From: Tetragonia tetragonoides
Lineage: Eukaryota; Streptophyta; Magnoliopsida; Caryophyllales; Aizoaceae
Direction of reading: 5' to 3'
Length of the DNA stretch: 64,000 bases
Assembly: GCA_038025085.1 (NCBI GenBank)
Contig: CM076151.1
Location: forward strand, 9,863,001 to 9,927,000
The notes beneath the pieces are model-generated. The model was not told where the DNA came from and searched no databases. It saw only the letters and a list, made by a program, of their open reading frames with translations. This document shows, piece after piece, positions 51,167-63,467 of the stretch (position 1 is the first letter of the stretch; every line of letters begins with the position of its first letter). Both the position numbers and the translations under genes were made by a program.

Positions 51167-53001
51167 ATGAGAAAGAGAGCAAAAACAGAGAAAAAAGATG
51201 GAATATCAGAGTTACCAGAACACATCAAACACAAAATTATGTCTTTACTTCCACCAGAACAAGCCATGGCTACAACAGTCCTTTCGAGGGCATGGAGGGA
51301 TGTTCATATCAACCTCCCATGTTTGAATCTCGGCAAAGAGTTCTTTCACCAACGGCTGAAAAAGAACAGTGGCATCAATAATAATATTGATAGAACCTGG
51401 CTCCGCAAGACACTGCAGAAACAGTTTCTCGATTTCGTGGACAAAACACTCACTCGGGTATCACAGCAAACTCATTATGTTCAAAGTTTGTACTTATATT
51501 TTCCCAACTGCAGAATGACTCGAGATACATTAGCTCGTGTGGACCGGTGGATTTATCGTGCCATAATTGATTTCAAAGTGGAAGAGCTAAATGTGTACAA
51601 CGAATTTGCGAGGCATGCTCTATATAAGTTGCCTGGTAATGTCTTTGTTGCTTCCCTTTCATTAAAGAGGCTTTCTTTATGTAAGGTTCAATTGGACCAG
51701 GATATGATTGATGTCTTAGCTACAAGTTGCCCTTTAATCGAGAACTTATGCCTTTATCAATGCCTAAAGCTCGATATACTTACGATATCTGGCTTTGTGA
51801 AGCTTGATAAACTTGTTCTGCATAATGAAAACTATGGGTACAAATTGGTGATTGATGCACCAAATCTTGGCTCGTTTGATTACAAACGTTACGGCTCACC
51901 TAATGCCGTACAAATGGAGGTGACAACCCGCAGCAGTTTGAGATATTTACGAATATATGGAGCAACGTGTATTTGGTCACCTCAATTTATCACATTTCTT
52001 TCAAATGTGAAGCATTTGGAGCTGGAATGGTGCCGTTTCTCAACACCAAGTGTTGTCATCTCAAGTAACTATTTGAAGTCCCTGCACCTGTTGAACTTCC
52101 GGTGCACATTGCAGGAGCACAAGGTTGAGATTGATGCTCCTAATCTTACACACTTCAAATCTGATGGTTTATTTGCCCCGTCATTTGCGTCAAATTATTG
52201 TCAAAAGTTGAGTTTACACCTTAATTATTTTGAGAACGTGTGTAAGCTTGTTGAATTTATAACAAAGCTTAAGCTCAGCCGTTGCAAAAGATTGGAAATA
52301 CATGATTATTATAGGCCACAGGAGGTAAGAACTACCCTACTATTACTTTGCTCTTTTACTTTTGAGCTCAATACTTGTAAGTATATGTTTCGCGGTCCTA
52401 TTATGTCTGCTGATTTTTGTCTTTGAATTTCATCAGAGGGACTTCATAATTCCGCTTGATCTGCAAAAGGCTTCCAACAGTCCATTATATGATGTCAAAC
52501 ATCTGTTGCTAAAACATTGTGATTGGAAAAGCTATCGCGTCCATAAGATTATTGATTCTCTGCTGTGGCTTTCTTCACATCCACAGACAATATCGATATC
52601 TATGCAGAAAAAAAGTTTCCAGGAAAAAAGTTACCAGGTGACTGAGCTAAAGATTCTGAAGGTACACCTCCCACCTTCAAATGTTATTTCCTGTGTTCAC
52701 TTCTTCATCTTCTACATCCCCTTGCTTGACAGAAACTTTGGTATTATTGTTCTTTGTTCGAGTTTCTCTACAGTTCAAGTACCATGGTGCGAACAAGTGC
52801 AATCGATGTAAATATCTTCCCGCTACGTGCTGGCAGCATGACTTACAAGAAGTGAGTATTGAGAATCGCAATGAAGCAGATGCAAATGCTGAGAATTATC
52901 AAAGGAAGCATAAAGCTAGAGCTAAGGATGATGAAAACTTAAAAGCTTTCTTTGAGAATGTCAGGGATGGGAAGAAGATCGTTGTGAATATCGTTAGTTG
53001 A
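51167..53001 (+). CDS. F-box/FBD/LRR protein (copy C)
   Basis: Exons 51167-52324, 52437-52661 and 52774-53001 join in phase to 536 aa. I chose ATG 51167 because it aligns with the MRKR start of copy A; the open frame extends upstream without a further ATG. Order: F-box (GISELPEHIKHKIMSLL), LRR region (SLKRLSLCKVQLDQDMID; VIDAPNLGSFDYK), FBD-like segment (WKSYRVHKIIDSLLWL) and Cys-rich tail (CNRCKYLPATCWQHDLQE). It is a close paralogue of copy A in the opposite orientation and likewise a likely SCF adaptor. Confidence 0.88.
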
Positions 53002-53134
53002 GCTTGAAAAGAAAAGGCTGAATGTTGGCTTAAAACTTCTGATTATTTAGCATCATGTTTAATCACCATTTGTAGATAATCTTTTTTTATGGGTGCAAAT
53101 TACTGATAATCTTTTCTCCTACTACAGTTCCATT
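53002..53134. other. 3' flank of F-box copy C
   Basis: Presumed 3' untranslated region. No other feature is seen. Confidence 0.4.
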
Positions 53135-54165
53135 GCCCTTTTAAGAGTTCTAATTGATTACTTACACCTTGCTAATTATCTGTAGCAGGAAATACTAGAG
53201 GCTGTATCTTTCTGTTTAGTTGTATGCCATAGGACTAGGGGTGAAAGTTTGGACTTTGGATTGGATTATGACCTAGTCCAAATCCAATCCAAAAAAATTT
53301 GGATTCAAAATTTTGAGTCCAAATCCAATCCAAATTAATTTTGGACTTTGATTTTTGAGTCCGAATCCAATCCGAATTGTTTTCCGTAATCTAATCCGAT
53401 CCGAATAATCCAAATTTTTCCTGACTCTTTACCTTTTCTACAACAATGTCTATTACTTAAAAAAAGTTCATCGATAAGATAATAATACAAATATCGAAGT
53501 CAACTACAAGTCTACGACATTCATTATAAAAAAAAAAAATGCAAATTATGTGTTTCAAAGGTGTTCGGTAATCTCTGCTTAGTGTACATGGAGAAGACAG
53601 ATGTGTAAAGAGATAGTAAGTGGACGAGTGGTTGCTAAGGCGTGACTTGACTGAGTTGTCTGAAATGATCTTTTTCTCTTAATTTATGTATGCATTTTAT
53701 TGTTGCCTTTAATCCCTTAAATTTTATTTTGTAGTTTATACTATTTATTTTGGGCTAGTATCATTTTTGGATTATATGTCATTTTAATTATTAGTTTATA
53801 TCTATTTGGATTGGATTGGATTGGATTATTGGACTCCGAAAGGATGAGTCCGAATCCAATCCGAAAATCCAAAAAATATTTTTTTTGAGTCCGAATCCAA
53901 TCCGAAATCCAAAAAGTCCAATCCCAATTTCCTAATTTGGATTGTAATGATTTTGATTCAAGGATTGCCATGTACCAGTTCTCATGGATTTTTGGTTGCC
54001 ATGGTAGGTCTCTTGTCAGTTGTCATGCATGTCACTAGGTTTCTTCGATTCTGGAACTTGAAAATCATGTAGATTCGAGTTTGATGGTCATGCACTGTTT
54101 CCATATTTTGTTATAACCCTTTTAAATGTGAGGTACCAGTAGTACCGCTATTATATTAATCTCTG
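53135..54165. repeat. Inverted-repeat partner of 63.0-63.3 kb, carrying an insertion
   Basis: The stretches 53135-53234 and 53943-54165 match 63035-63330 in opposite orientation with moderate divergence. Shared words include TTTAGTTGTATGCC, GGATTGCCATGTACCAGTT and ACTTGAAAATCATGTAGATT. The right-hand copy lacks the block 53235-53942. Confidence 0.75.
53235..53942. mobile_element. Non-autonomous insertion rich in CCAATCC / GGATTGG
   Basis: The block begins CTAGGGGTGAAAGTTTGGAC and ends with GTCCAATCCCAATTTCCTAA, roughly inverted ends that recall hAT-type termini. Its outer parts are full of TCCAATCCAAA words on one side and their complements on the other. The copy of the site at 63.26 kb lacks it. 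It has no transposase. Confidence 0.6.
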
Positions 54166-54290
54166 TTGGACTATATCCCTAGATTATATATACAAAACAG
54201 GAATACAAAACATTTTGATCTAGATCATATAATTGTGATTTCCTACCTTCACTTCATTTGGTTAATGTGTTAATGTGCGAGTACTTTCAG

Positions 54291-54440
54291 TTGAAGTATT
54301 TTCAGTACAAGTACTTCAAAGGACAATGTATATCTCTTCCAGTGTTCTGTTGGCAGCATTACTTACAAGAAGTTAGTAGAGAGTCGCAGAGTAGTAATTT
54401 TGCACAGGAAGGACTTTGCGTTGCGAATCATGCAACCTTT
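54291..54440 (+). pseudogene. Orphan F-box/FBD last-exon fragment
   Basis: After an acceptor-like TACTTTCAG the frame reads KYFQYKYFKG, then SLPVFCWQHYLQEVSRES, matching the last exon of copy F (SLPVLCWQHYLQEVSIES) with an internal gap. The preceding 80 bases match copy F intron sequence near 60.15 kb. No upstream exons are attached. Confidence 0.7.
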
Positions 54441-55284
54441 TATCTCATTTCCATCCTGTCTCAATAGACGATGCTAGCTGCTACATTGGGGGTTATATCA
54501 GAGGGAGATGAGTGCCTACAAAAGCATCTTATGTGTTGATTAGGCGTTCTGATAGAAGGGGAATTTCAAATACTCCTTACAATGGATTAAGTTCAAAGAA
54601 TTGCTGAGAATGAAATGCACACATTCTAGAACAACCTAAAATCCCAATATGTAAGATCCGTCTAATAAGTTGAGTCCAATCTAGAGAAATGTTCGTCATC
54701 CTGTATCTTCAACGTCGTACTGACAACGAGTAAACTATTTTATTACAAAGATTTATTTAACCTAAGACAGGTAAGTTTCGGACGAAGTACAGAAACTGTA
54801 ACAGTGGAAGCAACAGAACTTCAGTTGCTACCACTGCTGTCTTAGAAGTAGTTCCTTGATACAAAACATTCTTCCAGAGAAAACTTTGTGATTATGGATT
54901 CACATTGAACTGAGCTGTTTCAAATCAGAAATGCAAAAATTATCCATTTGAACATGTTTCGGGTGCTTTCCAAACACCCACATTTTTCTGTTACTAAACT
55001 TGAGTTTTTAGAAAAAGAAAAGGTTGTTCTTATTTGGAAAATGGTGAATATACATATATTCTATGTTCCAAAGGATGTCAAAACAACACCCTTGAAGCAA
55101 GACAACACAACAGTCCAATCAATACATTCACCTACAGACTTGTATGCCTCTATGCCTATACATCCTTCCCTGTATGCTAATTACAATTGTCAGTTTTGCT
55201 CATTTCATAGGATCTAACACAAAGTTGAAACTGAATTTTCTGTAATGTACAAGTTGGTGAGTAGTACCTAACACATAGTATCTT
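54441..55284. other. Intergenic DNA, no gene recognised
   Basis: An open frame of 89 codons at 54948-55217 has no family resemblance I can name and may be chance. No repeats with clear ends are seen. Confidence 0.4.
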
Positions 55285-55475
55285 TTTTTTAGATAACATG
55301 GGTATCCAAGCTTTTTTTTTTTTTTTTTTTTTTTTGCTTGACTATTCCCATGGGCCCTGAAGTTAATGACCAGGAAAACCTCCAGTGGCCCTGAGGCCTG
55401 AGGGGACTAAAACTTGGGACCTCTGGAATAGATCTCAGAGGTCTTGTCAGCTGAGCTACCCTCTCAGGGTTCCTA
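55285..55475 (-). mobile_element. tRNA-derived SINE
   Basis: On the minus strand it starts CTGAGAGGGTAGCTCAGCTG, an A box very like tRNA, followed by a B-box-like GGTCCCAAGTTTTAGTCCCC. It ends in a run of about 25 A (poly(T) at 55313-55336 on the plus strand). The head cannot form a full tRNA cloverleaf. Confidence 0.65.
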
Positions 55476-56507
55476 ACACACAGTATCTTGAGATTTCATT
55501 CCTTCCATAGTGTCAGTTCATACCCACTGACACACAGGCTGACAGACCTGCTTTCCTGAACTGCGGCCTGTAGCCAGCACCCTAACCTTGTCTACACATG
55601 ATTCTAAAACATGTGAAATTTAGTTTATACTCCTACCATAGGAAAGAGTGCCAGAGCTCTATGCCTGAAAGCTTTAGCTGCAGAATACAATTACTCTATC
55701 TGGATTCTGGTGTGAGTGCAACTATATTAGTCTTCAGAAGCTTGCTGATTTTCTGAAGGAAGCTGCTGTCAAGTTGTGACTTATAGTGCAAGCAGATTGT
55801 CACACCCCACACCCCAAGTACTGTTGTTCGTTGTTACTCAACGGTTTGTTCAGGCATTTGCCTAGAACATCATGAAGGGACCTCTAGGATACCCTTTCCA
55901 TGAGATCCTTTTACGGTGTCAGTGTTCAAATATCTGGTGTCAGTGATATCGAGGTGTGTAGCATCAACTAATAACAGTTAAGTTGAAACTTGATATAGTT
56001 GTAAGTAATAAAGTCACAAGTAGCAAGAAAGGGAGAAATGGGGGACTACAACAAAAATTTCAAGATTACTGTGGCATGGGTATTAAGAGGAGCATATTAA
56101 AATTCTCGATCTGACATGATGACTGAGCTCAAAGCAACTAGATATAGATCCATATCTTGATGTTGCTTATTTCTGTATGTACATCTATATGTACAATATT
56201 GAAGAATCTATATACCTATCATGTTTGTAAGAATACTTTTGAGGTTCACTATCCAGACAGGTTATGGTAACATGACTATACAGTAGGGTCATAATCTTAG
56301 TGCTTCAACATATCAAGTTTCACGATCGCGAACTGCAAATGCTCACCGAAATAAAGCTGAGAGAAATGGAAGGACAACGGATGATGATCAGTTATATAGC
56401 TACTTCCTTCAATTTCAAGCATTGTCTGATATCTTACAAGCAGCCAATATTAAAGCATAAATCATGAAATTCCAAACATTCAGTTAATATTTAGTCCTAT
56501 GTTAAGT
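55476..56507. other. Intergenic DNA, no gene recognised
   Basis: No coding region, RNA gene or clear repeat is seen. The portion close to 56507 is presumably the 3' untranslated region of F-box copy E. Confidence 0.4.
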
Positions 56508-58556
56508 TCAACTAATGATATTTACCAAGATCTTCTCCCCTTCCCTCACATTCTCAAAATAAGCTTTTATATTCTCATCGTCGTTGGCTCTAGCTTTACC
56601 TCTCTTCTGGTAAGTCTTGGGATTTGCATCTTCGCCTTTGTGATTCTCAATACTCACTTCTTGTAAGTGATGCTGCCAACACAGCATTGGAAGGGACATG
56701 CATTGACTGCACTTTTCTGCACCAGTGTTGCCTTGCTTGAAGTACTTGAACTGAAACAATGTAATATTATTCGAAAGCACAATCAGTATTTAATAATCAT
56801 TTTGTTACTATCAGAAAATGAATTAGAAGGTGAAGAAGTGAACGCGCAGAATAATCATTTTGTGAGGCTTCTCAAGTCCCAGGAACCCAACAAATGAACA
56901 AGCTAATTAAGGGATTTGCTAATTGCTACACAACGATTCTTCGAGCTTTGTAATGATTCTTGGGATAATAGTATGACATTTTCTACAAGAAATAGGTTGT
57001 TGCAGAAGTTGATCAAGTTGCAACTCGCTACCTTAAGAAACTTTAGCTCATCCACCTTGGAATTTTGTTTCTGCAAGTACACTGATATCGTCTGTGGATG
57101 TGAAGACAGCCAAAGCAGAGAATCAACGATTTCATGGACACGATAGCTTTTCCAACAACAGGATTGGTAACCAAATTTCAGCACCAGATGGTTGACATCA
57201 TATAAAAGACGATCTAAAGACATCCGCACATTTGATGGAACAATGAAGCGCTGTAGACAGGATTGAGAAACAGTTAGTACTAAGTACTGATGCCAAATTT
57301 TAAGAAGCAATGTAGAAGTCGTATAGGATTACCTGCAGTGACCAAGAAGCATGTAATTCCAAATTTCTGCAAGGGTTGAACATGATGTTTGTCAGATAAC
57401 TCACAGCATCAACAATGCCCGAAGTTCCTAAACGACCCAGATCAACACTGGCCTTTTAAATTGCCATATACTTTAAGGAAAATATGTTGGCAGCTACATT
57501 ATTGTTGTAGGTGAAATATGTAAGATTAGGGGCATCAAACTCAAACATATACCCTAATTCACACCTGAGAAGGCACAAGGACTTCAAATAGTTACTTGAG
57601 ATGTTAAAACTTCGTGAGAAATCACACTGTTCGAGCACCAAATGCTCCACATTTGAAAAAAGCGCCACAACTTGAGGTACCAAATGGCAATAAGCTTTGT
57701 ATATTCGTAAATATCGCAAACTAACAGGGGCAGTCACCTCGATATAGATCTTATCATACACTTGTCCTCGCGCTCCCAGCTGGCTAACCCATACAAATCC
57801 TTGGTAATCCAAGGAGCGAAGATTTGGTGCATTAATCACTAAATTGTGCCTAGAAGAACATAATCTATCATGATGCACAACAAGTTCATCAAGCCTTGAG
57901 AAGCTAGATATCTTAAGTACTGTATGACCCATAAGGCATCCATCCAAACGTAAGCTCTCGACTAAAGGGCAACTTAAAGCTAAACAATCTATTATACCCT
58001 GGTGTAATACAACCTTACTTAAAGAAAGCCGCTTCAATGAATGACAACCAACACCAAGAAAGACTTTACCAGACCAGCCATACTTATCTGGAGTATTCTT
58101 TGTAATATCATGTATCACAGTTAGCTCTTCCACATGTAAGTTACTAATGGCATGATTGATCCAGCGTTCGAGACATGGAAATGTTTCCGGAGTCATGAGG
58201 TTCGGCATATATATATGTAGACATTGAACAGAAGAACCTTGCATGGACCGCCTGTACAGCATTTGGTCCACGAAATCGACAAACTGTATCTTGAGCTTCT
58301 CTCTACAATTCATTCTTGTAGTTTTAGTTTTCTTACCTGCAAGTTTCTTTTTCAGAGGTTTGTTGAAGAGCTCTTTGCCAAGATCCAAACAGGGAAGGTT
58401 GATCCATACGTCCCTCCACGCCCTCGAAAGGATTGTCGTAGCCATGGCTTCTTTTGATGAGAGAAGAGATACAATTTTCTGCAGAATTTGTTCTGGCAAT
58501 TCTGATATTCGATCATTCTTGGACCCCATCATCTCTATTCTTGCTCTCTTCCTCAT
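56508..58556 (-). pseudogene. F-box/FBD/LRR gene with premature stop (copy E)
   Basis: Exons 57333-58556, 57032-57250 and 56508-56750 have proper borders and phases and would give about 561 codons. F-box (NDRISELPEQILQKIVSLL), LRRs, the FBD-like WKSYRVHEIVDSLLWL and the tail CWQHHLQEVSIEN are all present. One TAA at 57456-57458 interrupts exon 1 late in the LRR region; the frame is open again beyond it to the donor at 57333. The protein would end after 366 residues, keeping the F-box and most LRRs but losing the FBD part. It may be a recent pseudogene or a shortened functional form. Confidence 0.8.
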
Positions 58557-59845
58557 TTTCCTTGTTTTTTCTGTTTCAATGTGATTTGCTTATTTGATCA
58601 AAGGGTTTGATTTTTCAAGTGATTTGCATATGACAAATAAAAGTATAAATAGGGCACTAGTTTCTTGAGATCATTTTTATATATAGGGAACTAAAAGGCA
58701 TTAGAAAACAAAGCCCAAGCCCAAAGGGTTTCTTTAGTTTAACTCAGAAGGGTTTAGCTCATATTCATAATCATACGTACGTTCATATACTCCTTGCCTA
58801 TAACTCTGTAGCACAAAGTCCTTCCTGTCATCCTGTGCAGATTGCAGAATGACTTAACGGTAGACCTGCCAAACGGGTCGGCCGGGTCAGGTTTGTTCAA
58901 TTTGGCTTCGGGTTATTAACAGGTCGGGTCAACAACGGTTTCCGGTTACCCAATGGGTTTGACAAATGTTGTCTCACAACTTTCGTGCCGGGTCATTTCG
59001 GTTTCAGACCAAAATGGATCAGGTCATTTCGGGTTCAAGCTTTTTGGGTCGGGTCAGCTCTTGCCAGCTCTACAGTTAATGGTTTAAAGGACACAACAGA
59101 CATGTCTTCTAGATTCATTCAAATTAGCACCATGGTCCTTACCACAGAGCCATATATCGAGTTTTACTCTCTAAACCATGATCATTCAAATGGACAGATC
59201 TTACACATAATCTTCTGTTAGGAATTCGACGCGAAAAACATGAGAACTAACAAGTAAACGCAGATTCTTTTTCAATGTGGAAACCCAAAAAGAGAAAAAA
59301 CATGATCAGTAGACATCAATATCAATAACATTAATCTCAAACCTCATAATTGTGCTTCTCTCGAAGCAATGCTCAAGCTCTCTATGTTAATTATACTCCA
59401 ACCATGGCCGATAGCTAGGTATTATCTTAATTATCCCGCAGTGCAGCACCATCCAGCACAGCCTTCCAGCCAGCACCCGTCTTTTTTGTCAGCGTGGCAC
59501 GCCAGTGTTTTTTCTACCGAGCCTCAAACACTTATCCTGGCTAACATCTTATTATTGTAAAACTAAGAAACTAGTACATAGAGTATAAATAATCATATAT
59601 AACTCTCAATAAAGGCCAAGGGCAATGCAGCAGTTGAAAAGATAATCTGCAAACTACTGCATTGTAATCATTAATCGCACAGAATTGGATAAATTTCAAT
59701 AATCGGGCCTTAACAAGTGAGCACATACTCATGCTCAATACCACTACATCTACAAATAAACCCGGCCACTTCAACAGAATTCCTTAATATCAATGATGAT
59801 GCATAATAATATTAAGACTTCCAGCACCAATATTCAGCCCTATAT
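58557..59845. other. Intergenic DNA with one hAT-like MITE
   Basis: Upstream region of copy E followed by repeats. Outside the element at 58861-59072 no coding region is supported. Confidence 0.4.
58861..59072. mobile_element. hAT-like MITE rich in GGGTCGGGTCA
   Basis: The ends TAGACCTGCCA and TGCCAGCTCTA are imperfect inverted repeats. The interior is unusually GC-rich for this window, with repeated CGGGTCA / GGGTCGG words. Flanks CTTAACGG and GTTAATGG could be a decayed 8-bp duplication. No coding capacity. Confidence 0.5.
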
Positions 59846-61773
59846 TTAACTAAAGATATTTACTTTGATCTTCTCCTCTTCCCTTGCATTTTCGAAGAAA
59901 GCTTTAATACTTTCGCAATCTTTGGCACTAGCTTTAGGCATCGTCTGGTAGCTCTTGGAATTTATTACAGTTGCCCCTCTGCGACTCTCGATACTCACTT
60001 CTTGTAAGTAATGCTGCCAACACAACACTGGGAGAGATTCACATTTACTGCACCTTTTTGCACCTTTCTTGCCTTGCTTGAAGTACTTGAACTGGATATA
60101 CTTGAACTGAAAACACCCAAATATTAACACATATTACCCAAAATGAACTGAAGGTAGGAAATCACAATTATATGATCTAGATCAAAATGTTTGTTTGAGG
60201 CTTCTAAAGTTCTAGGTGCTCACATTGATTATATAAGATAGTTATTTTAGAACATTTTTATGGTACCTTTAGCTCCTTGAGATAAGGTTTCTCAGAGGAT
60301 AGTGATATTGTCTGAGGATTTGGGCTAAGCCAAAGCAGAAAATCAAGAATGCCATGGATACAATAGCTTTTCCAATCGTAGAAGTCGCAACCTATTCTGA
60401 AAAGGATATGCTTGACATGATAGAGCAGACCATTCCAGGCCGTCGGCAGATGTGGTGGAATGTCGAACTTCTGTCATGAAAATCAAGAGACACATCATCA
60501 GCCTGACATGACAGTTTTTCCGAATGATGCAGTGCTAACTGCTAACTACTAGTACTGAAATCAAAATTTCGAAGGAGAACCGTAGTTCTAGTACAGGATT
60601 ACCTTTGATACCAAACTATCACCATTTAATTCCAAACGTTCACAGGACTTGAGCTTGAGCTTTATAAGAAAGTCAACAAATTCAGCCACTGTCCAGGCAT
60701 AAAGGTTCTGAAAATTGCCCTGTTGTAATGCTGAACAACTTATCACAAAGGATGAATATTCTAGACAAGAAACTGTTAAATATTTAAGATTAGGAGCATC
60801 GTTCTTAATCGTGGCAGATAATTGTTCTAGTATGCAAGACTTCAAACAGTTACTTGAGATGACAAAATCCTCGAGAAACCTGCACCTTTTTAGCACTAAA
60901 TCCTGCACACTCGAAATTAGAGCGACAAGTTGAGGTGACCATGAACATTTAACTCCACATATTTGTAAATATCTCAAACTAATTTGCTCAATCTCCTCAA
61001 TTTGGATAACAAAATCACCCGAGCCCTGGTAATCCAACCATCCAAGATTTGGTGCATCAATGACAAGTTCGGAAATATATGATCATACATAACCAATTTA
61101 GCAAGCTTTGAGAAGCCAGATACCTTAAGTGTGTTAGGCTAAGCACATTGCCTAAAACACAATGCTTCGATTAAAGGGCAACTTGTAGCTAAGGATTCTA
61201 TCATATCCTGGTCTAAATAAACCTTAGATAAAGAAATTTGCTTCAATGATATTGATTGGGAACCAACAAACACTTTAACAGGCAACTTATATCGAAATAG
61301 TATATATTTATCCTCAACAAAATCAGAACACACGTTTAGTTCTTTCACTTGGAAATTATTAACAGCATGATTGATCCACCGGTTCACACAGGCAGATATT
61401 TGTGAAGTCACTCTGCATTTAGGCAAATATAGACAGAAACTCTCGAGCTTTTGAACACAATTCTGCTGGAACTTGTAGCGCCTAGTGATCGTTTGGTATC
61501 AAGGTACTGTTTCTTGAGTTGTTCTCTCAACTTTGGTCTGTTCACGCCTGGAAAAGTCTTACCTTTCCTTAGCAGTCGTCTTTTGAAGACCTTTTCGCCG
61601 AAATCCAAACAAGGGAGGTTGATCCAAACATCCCTCCACGCCCTCGAAAGGACTGTCGTAGCTATGGCTTCATCTGTAGGGAGGAGACACAGAATTTTCT
61701 GCCGAATGTGTTCGGGCAATTCCGATATTCGATCTTCCTTGTAACTCACCTCTGTTTTGGCTCTCTTACTCAT
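59846..61773 (-). pseudogene. F-box/FBD/LRR pseudogene (copy F)
   Basis: Exon 1 is 60603-61773, exon 2 60267-60470 and exon 3 59846-60106. Exons 2 and 3 are open (WKSYCIHGILDFLLWL; CWQHYLQEVSIES). Exon 1 has the F-box (EDRISELPEHIRQKILCLL) but changes frame at about 61440, meets a TAG at 61139-61141 and changes frame again near 61085. Start ATG 61771-61773 was chosen by alignment with MRKRAK of the relatives. A full protein is not possible as read. Confidence 0.8.
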
Positions 61774-62380
61774 CGTGGGTTGTATTCTTTTCTTGGAGGG
61801 TTTAGCTCTTAAGGGAATTTGCAAAGGAAGAACACGTATATATAGTGGTAGTTTGGTTCAATGTGAGACACTTCCTAAGAACTTCTAATTTCTAAGATTT
61901 AAAATTTTTCCCAGAGTACCCGTGTGGACACTCGATACTCGGACACCTCGAGTACCCGATTGTCCCTAGACAGGCCCATGACCTGGCCAATAAGATGAGA
62001 AGTCGATAACCCATGTACTGTTTGTCTTTCTGCCTAATATAGTAATATGATGCAATCAGTATTTTTTAATCCGTATTAGGGTTTCATAATATATGGGAAA
62101 TTGATATTTAGTATTTCTTGGCACCTTATTTAAGAAGCTAATTTTAGCAAGACAAATACAGCAAAGCACAAAGAAGCTTGTTAAGTATGTCTCAGATATG
62201 ACCGTACACGAACAGCACAGCAGAGGATCTAAACACATGGAACACTAGCACCCCTGCAAAGACAAACTTTTTTTTATTTTTCATTTTTCCTATTCAAAAG
62301 ATTTTCATAATATTCAAAATCTAGCATTACATGTTCATGTTTGTTGATTATTTTCACTCATTTTTTTCATTGTATTTCAG
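61774..62380. other. 5' flank of copy F, no further gene
   Basis: The first bases are the presumed promoter of copy F. An acceptor-like TATTTCAG closes the stretch at 62380. No upstream exons of the following orphan exon are found here. Confidence 0.4.
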
Positions 62381-62560
62381 TTCATATATCAGGAGCGAAA
62401 GGAACTTCGCGTAACGAACTGCGGTTGCTATTCATGTGATCTCCCTGTCAATTGTTGGAGGCACTCCGTGAAGAACTTTAAAATTGAAGCGAACCAAGGT
62501 TGCTTGGATGCTGAAGCCCTGGAAAAATTCTTCCACAAGGCTATAACAAGAGATATGTGA
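62381..62560 (+). pseudogene. Orphan F-box/FBD last exon
   Basis: Sixty codons follow an acceptor at 62379-62380 and end at TGA 62558-62560. The reading TNCGCYSCDLPVNCWRHSV and FKIEA parallels the last exon of copy B (CGCYPSKQINCWKHCLKDFKI). It is open and well preserved, but no matching upstream exons lie in the 500 bases before it, so it is probably a relic of a deleted or moved gene. Confidence 0.7.
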
Positions 62561-63034
62561 TTGCCTCCCAAAACAGTGTTTGAATTTAGTATAGTGTGAA
62601 ACTTAAACTTGGGATATACTTTGATTCTATAGATTTTACATTTTAACTGTTAACATTTGAGGTTGAATTTTGATTGTATCTTGAAATTTCTCAAGTGGGA
62701 TATTAATCTGAACTTAATATGAAGCTAATGTAAGACAGAAACTGGTGACAATCAGTGACAATAGTTAATTCTATGTGGTTCCTGTTCTCTGTCTTATGAA
62801 ACCATTGAATCCAATGTTCGAGTACAATTACAAATGATACATTGATAAATCGGTAAGTATTGTATAAAACCGTCTCACGGTGGGACGGGTAACTTTTGTG
62901 TAAAACAAGAGTCAAGAGTGACTTCCTATCCAAAAGTCACATTGTTTCTCACAAGTTACCCGTCCCATTGTGAGAAGTTATTGTTCTTTCCTTTTTCTTT
63001 TGGCTAAGATGTAGTACAAGAAAAACTAATAAGT
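62561..63034. repeat. Flank with a GAGACGG-type foldback repeat
   Basis: At about 62868-62990 the arms ACCGTCTCACGGTGGGACGG and CCGTCCCATTGTGAGAAG, with GGGTAACTT / AAGTTACCC inside, form a hairpin element. No coding region is present. Confidence 0.55.
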
Positions 63035-63330
63035 ACTCCTATAATAGTGGTACCTCACATTAATAAGGGTTATAACCAAATATAGAAACAGTGCATGACC
63101 ATCAAACTCGAATCTACATGATTTTCAAGTTCCAGAATTAAAGAAACCTAGTGACAGCATGACAATTGACAAGAGACCTACCATGGCAACTAAAATCCAT
63201 AAGAACTGGTACATGGCAATCCTTTAATCAAAATCATTACATGGTTAATCTCCTACGGCATACAACTAAATAGAAAGCTACAGCCTCTAGTTTTTCCTGC
63301 TACAGAAAACTCTTAAAAGCAGTGATTGGA
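63035..63330. repeat. Inverted-repeat partner of 53.1-54.2 kb
   Basis: This is the copy without the 0.7-kb insertion (see 53135-54165). It links the two ends of the copy C to copy F block, suggesting that the block is bounded by inverted repeats. Confidence 0.75.
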
Positions 63331-63345
63331 TATCTCCCTTCACGA

Positions 63346-63467
63346 TTAACCTGCAATAACCTGCAAACGCAACCCTCCATTTGCGAAACTGATCACCTGT
63401 ACACACATTTCAGGGTAAGCTGCGGTTAAAAACAAGTGCTTGTTCATTAGCAGGGATATCTGTACAC
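63346..63467 (-). CDS. Possible terminal coding exon, unknown protein
   Basis: Between an acceptor TTTTGCAG and a TAA at 63346-63348 the minus strand reads 40 codons without a stop, including QISLLMNKHLF and CVQVISFANGGLRLQV. The pattern looks protein-like but I cannot name a family. The gene, if real, continues beyond the window. It may be chance. Confidence 0.2.

Noticed and set aside
55434..55475. tRNA-like GTAGCTCAGCTG on the minus strand
   Set aside because: There is no full cloverleaf and an A tail follows, so it is a SINE head rather than a tRNA gene.
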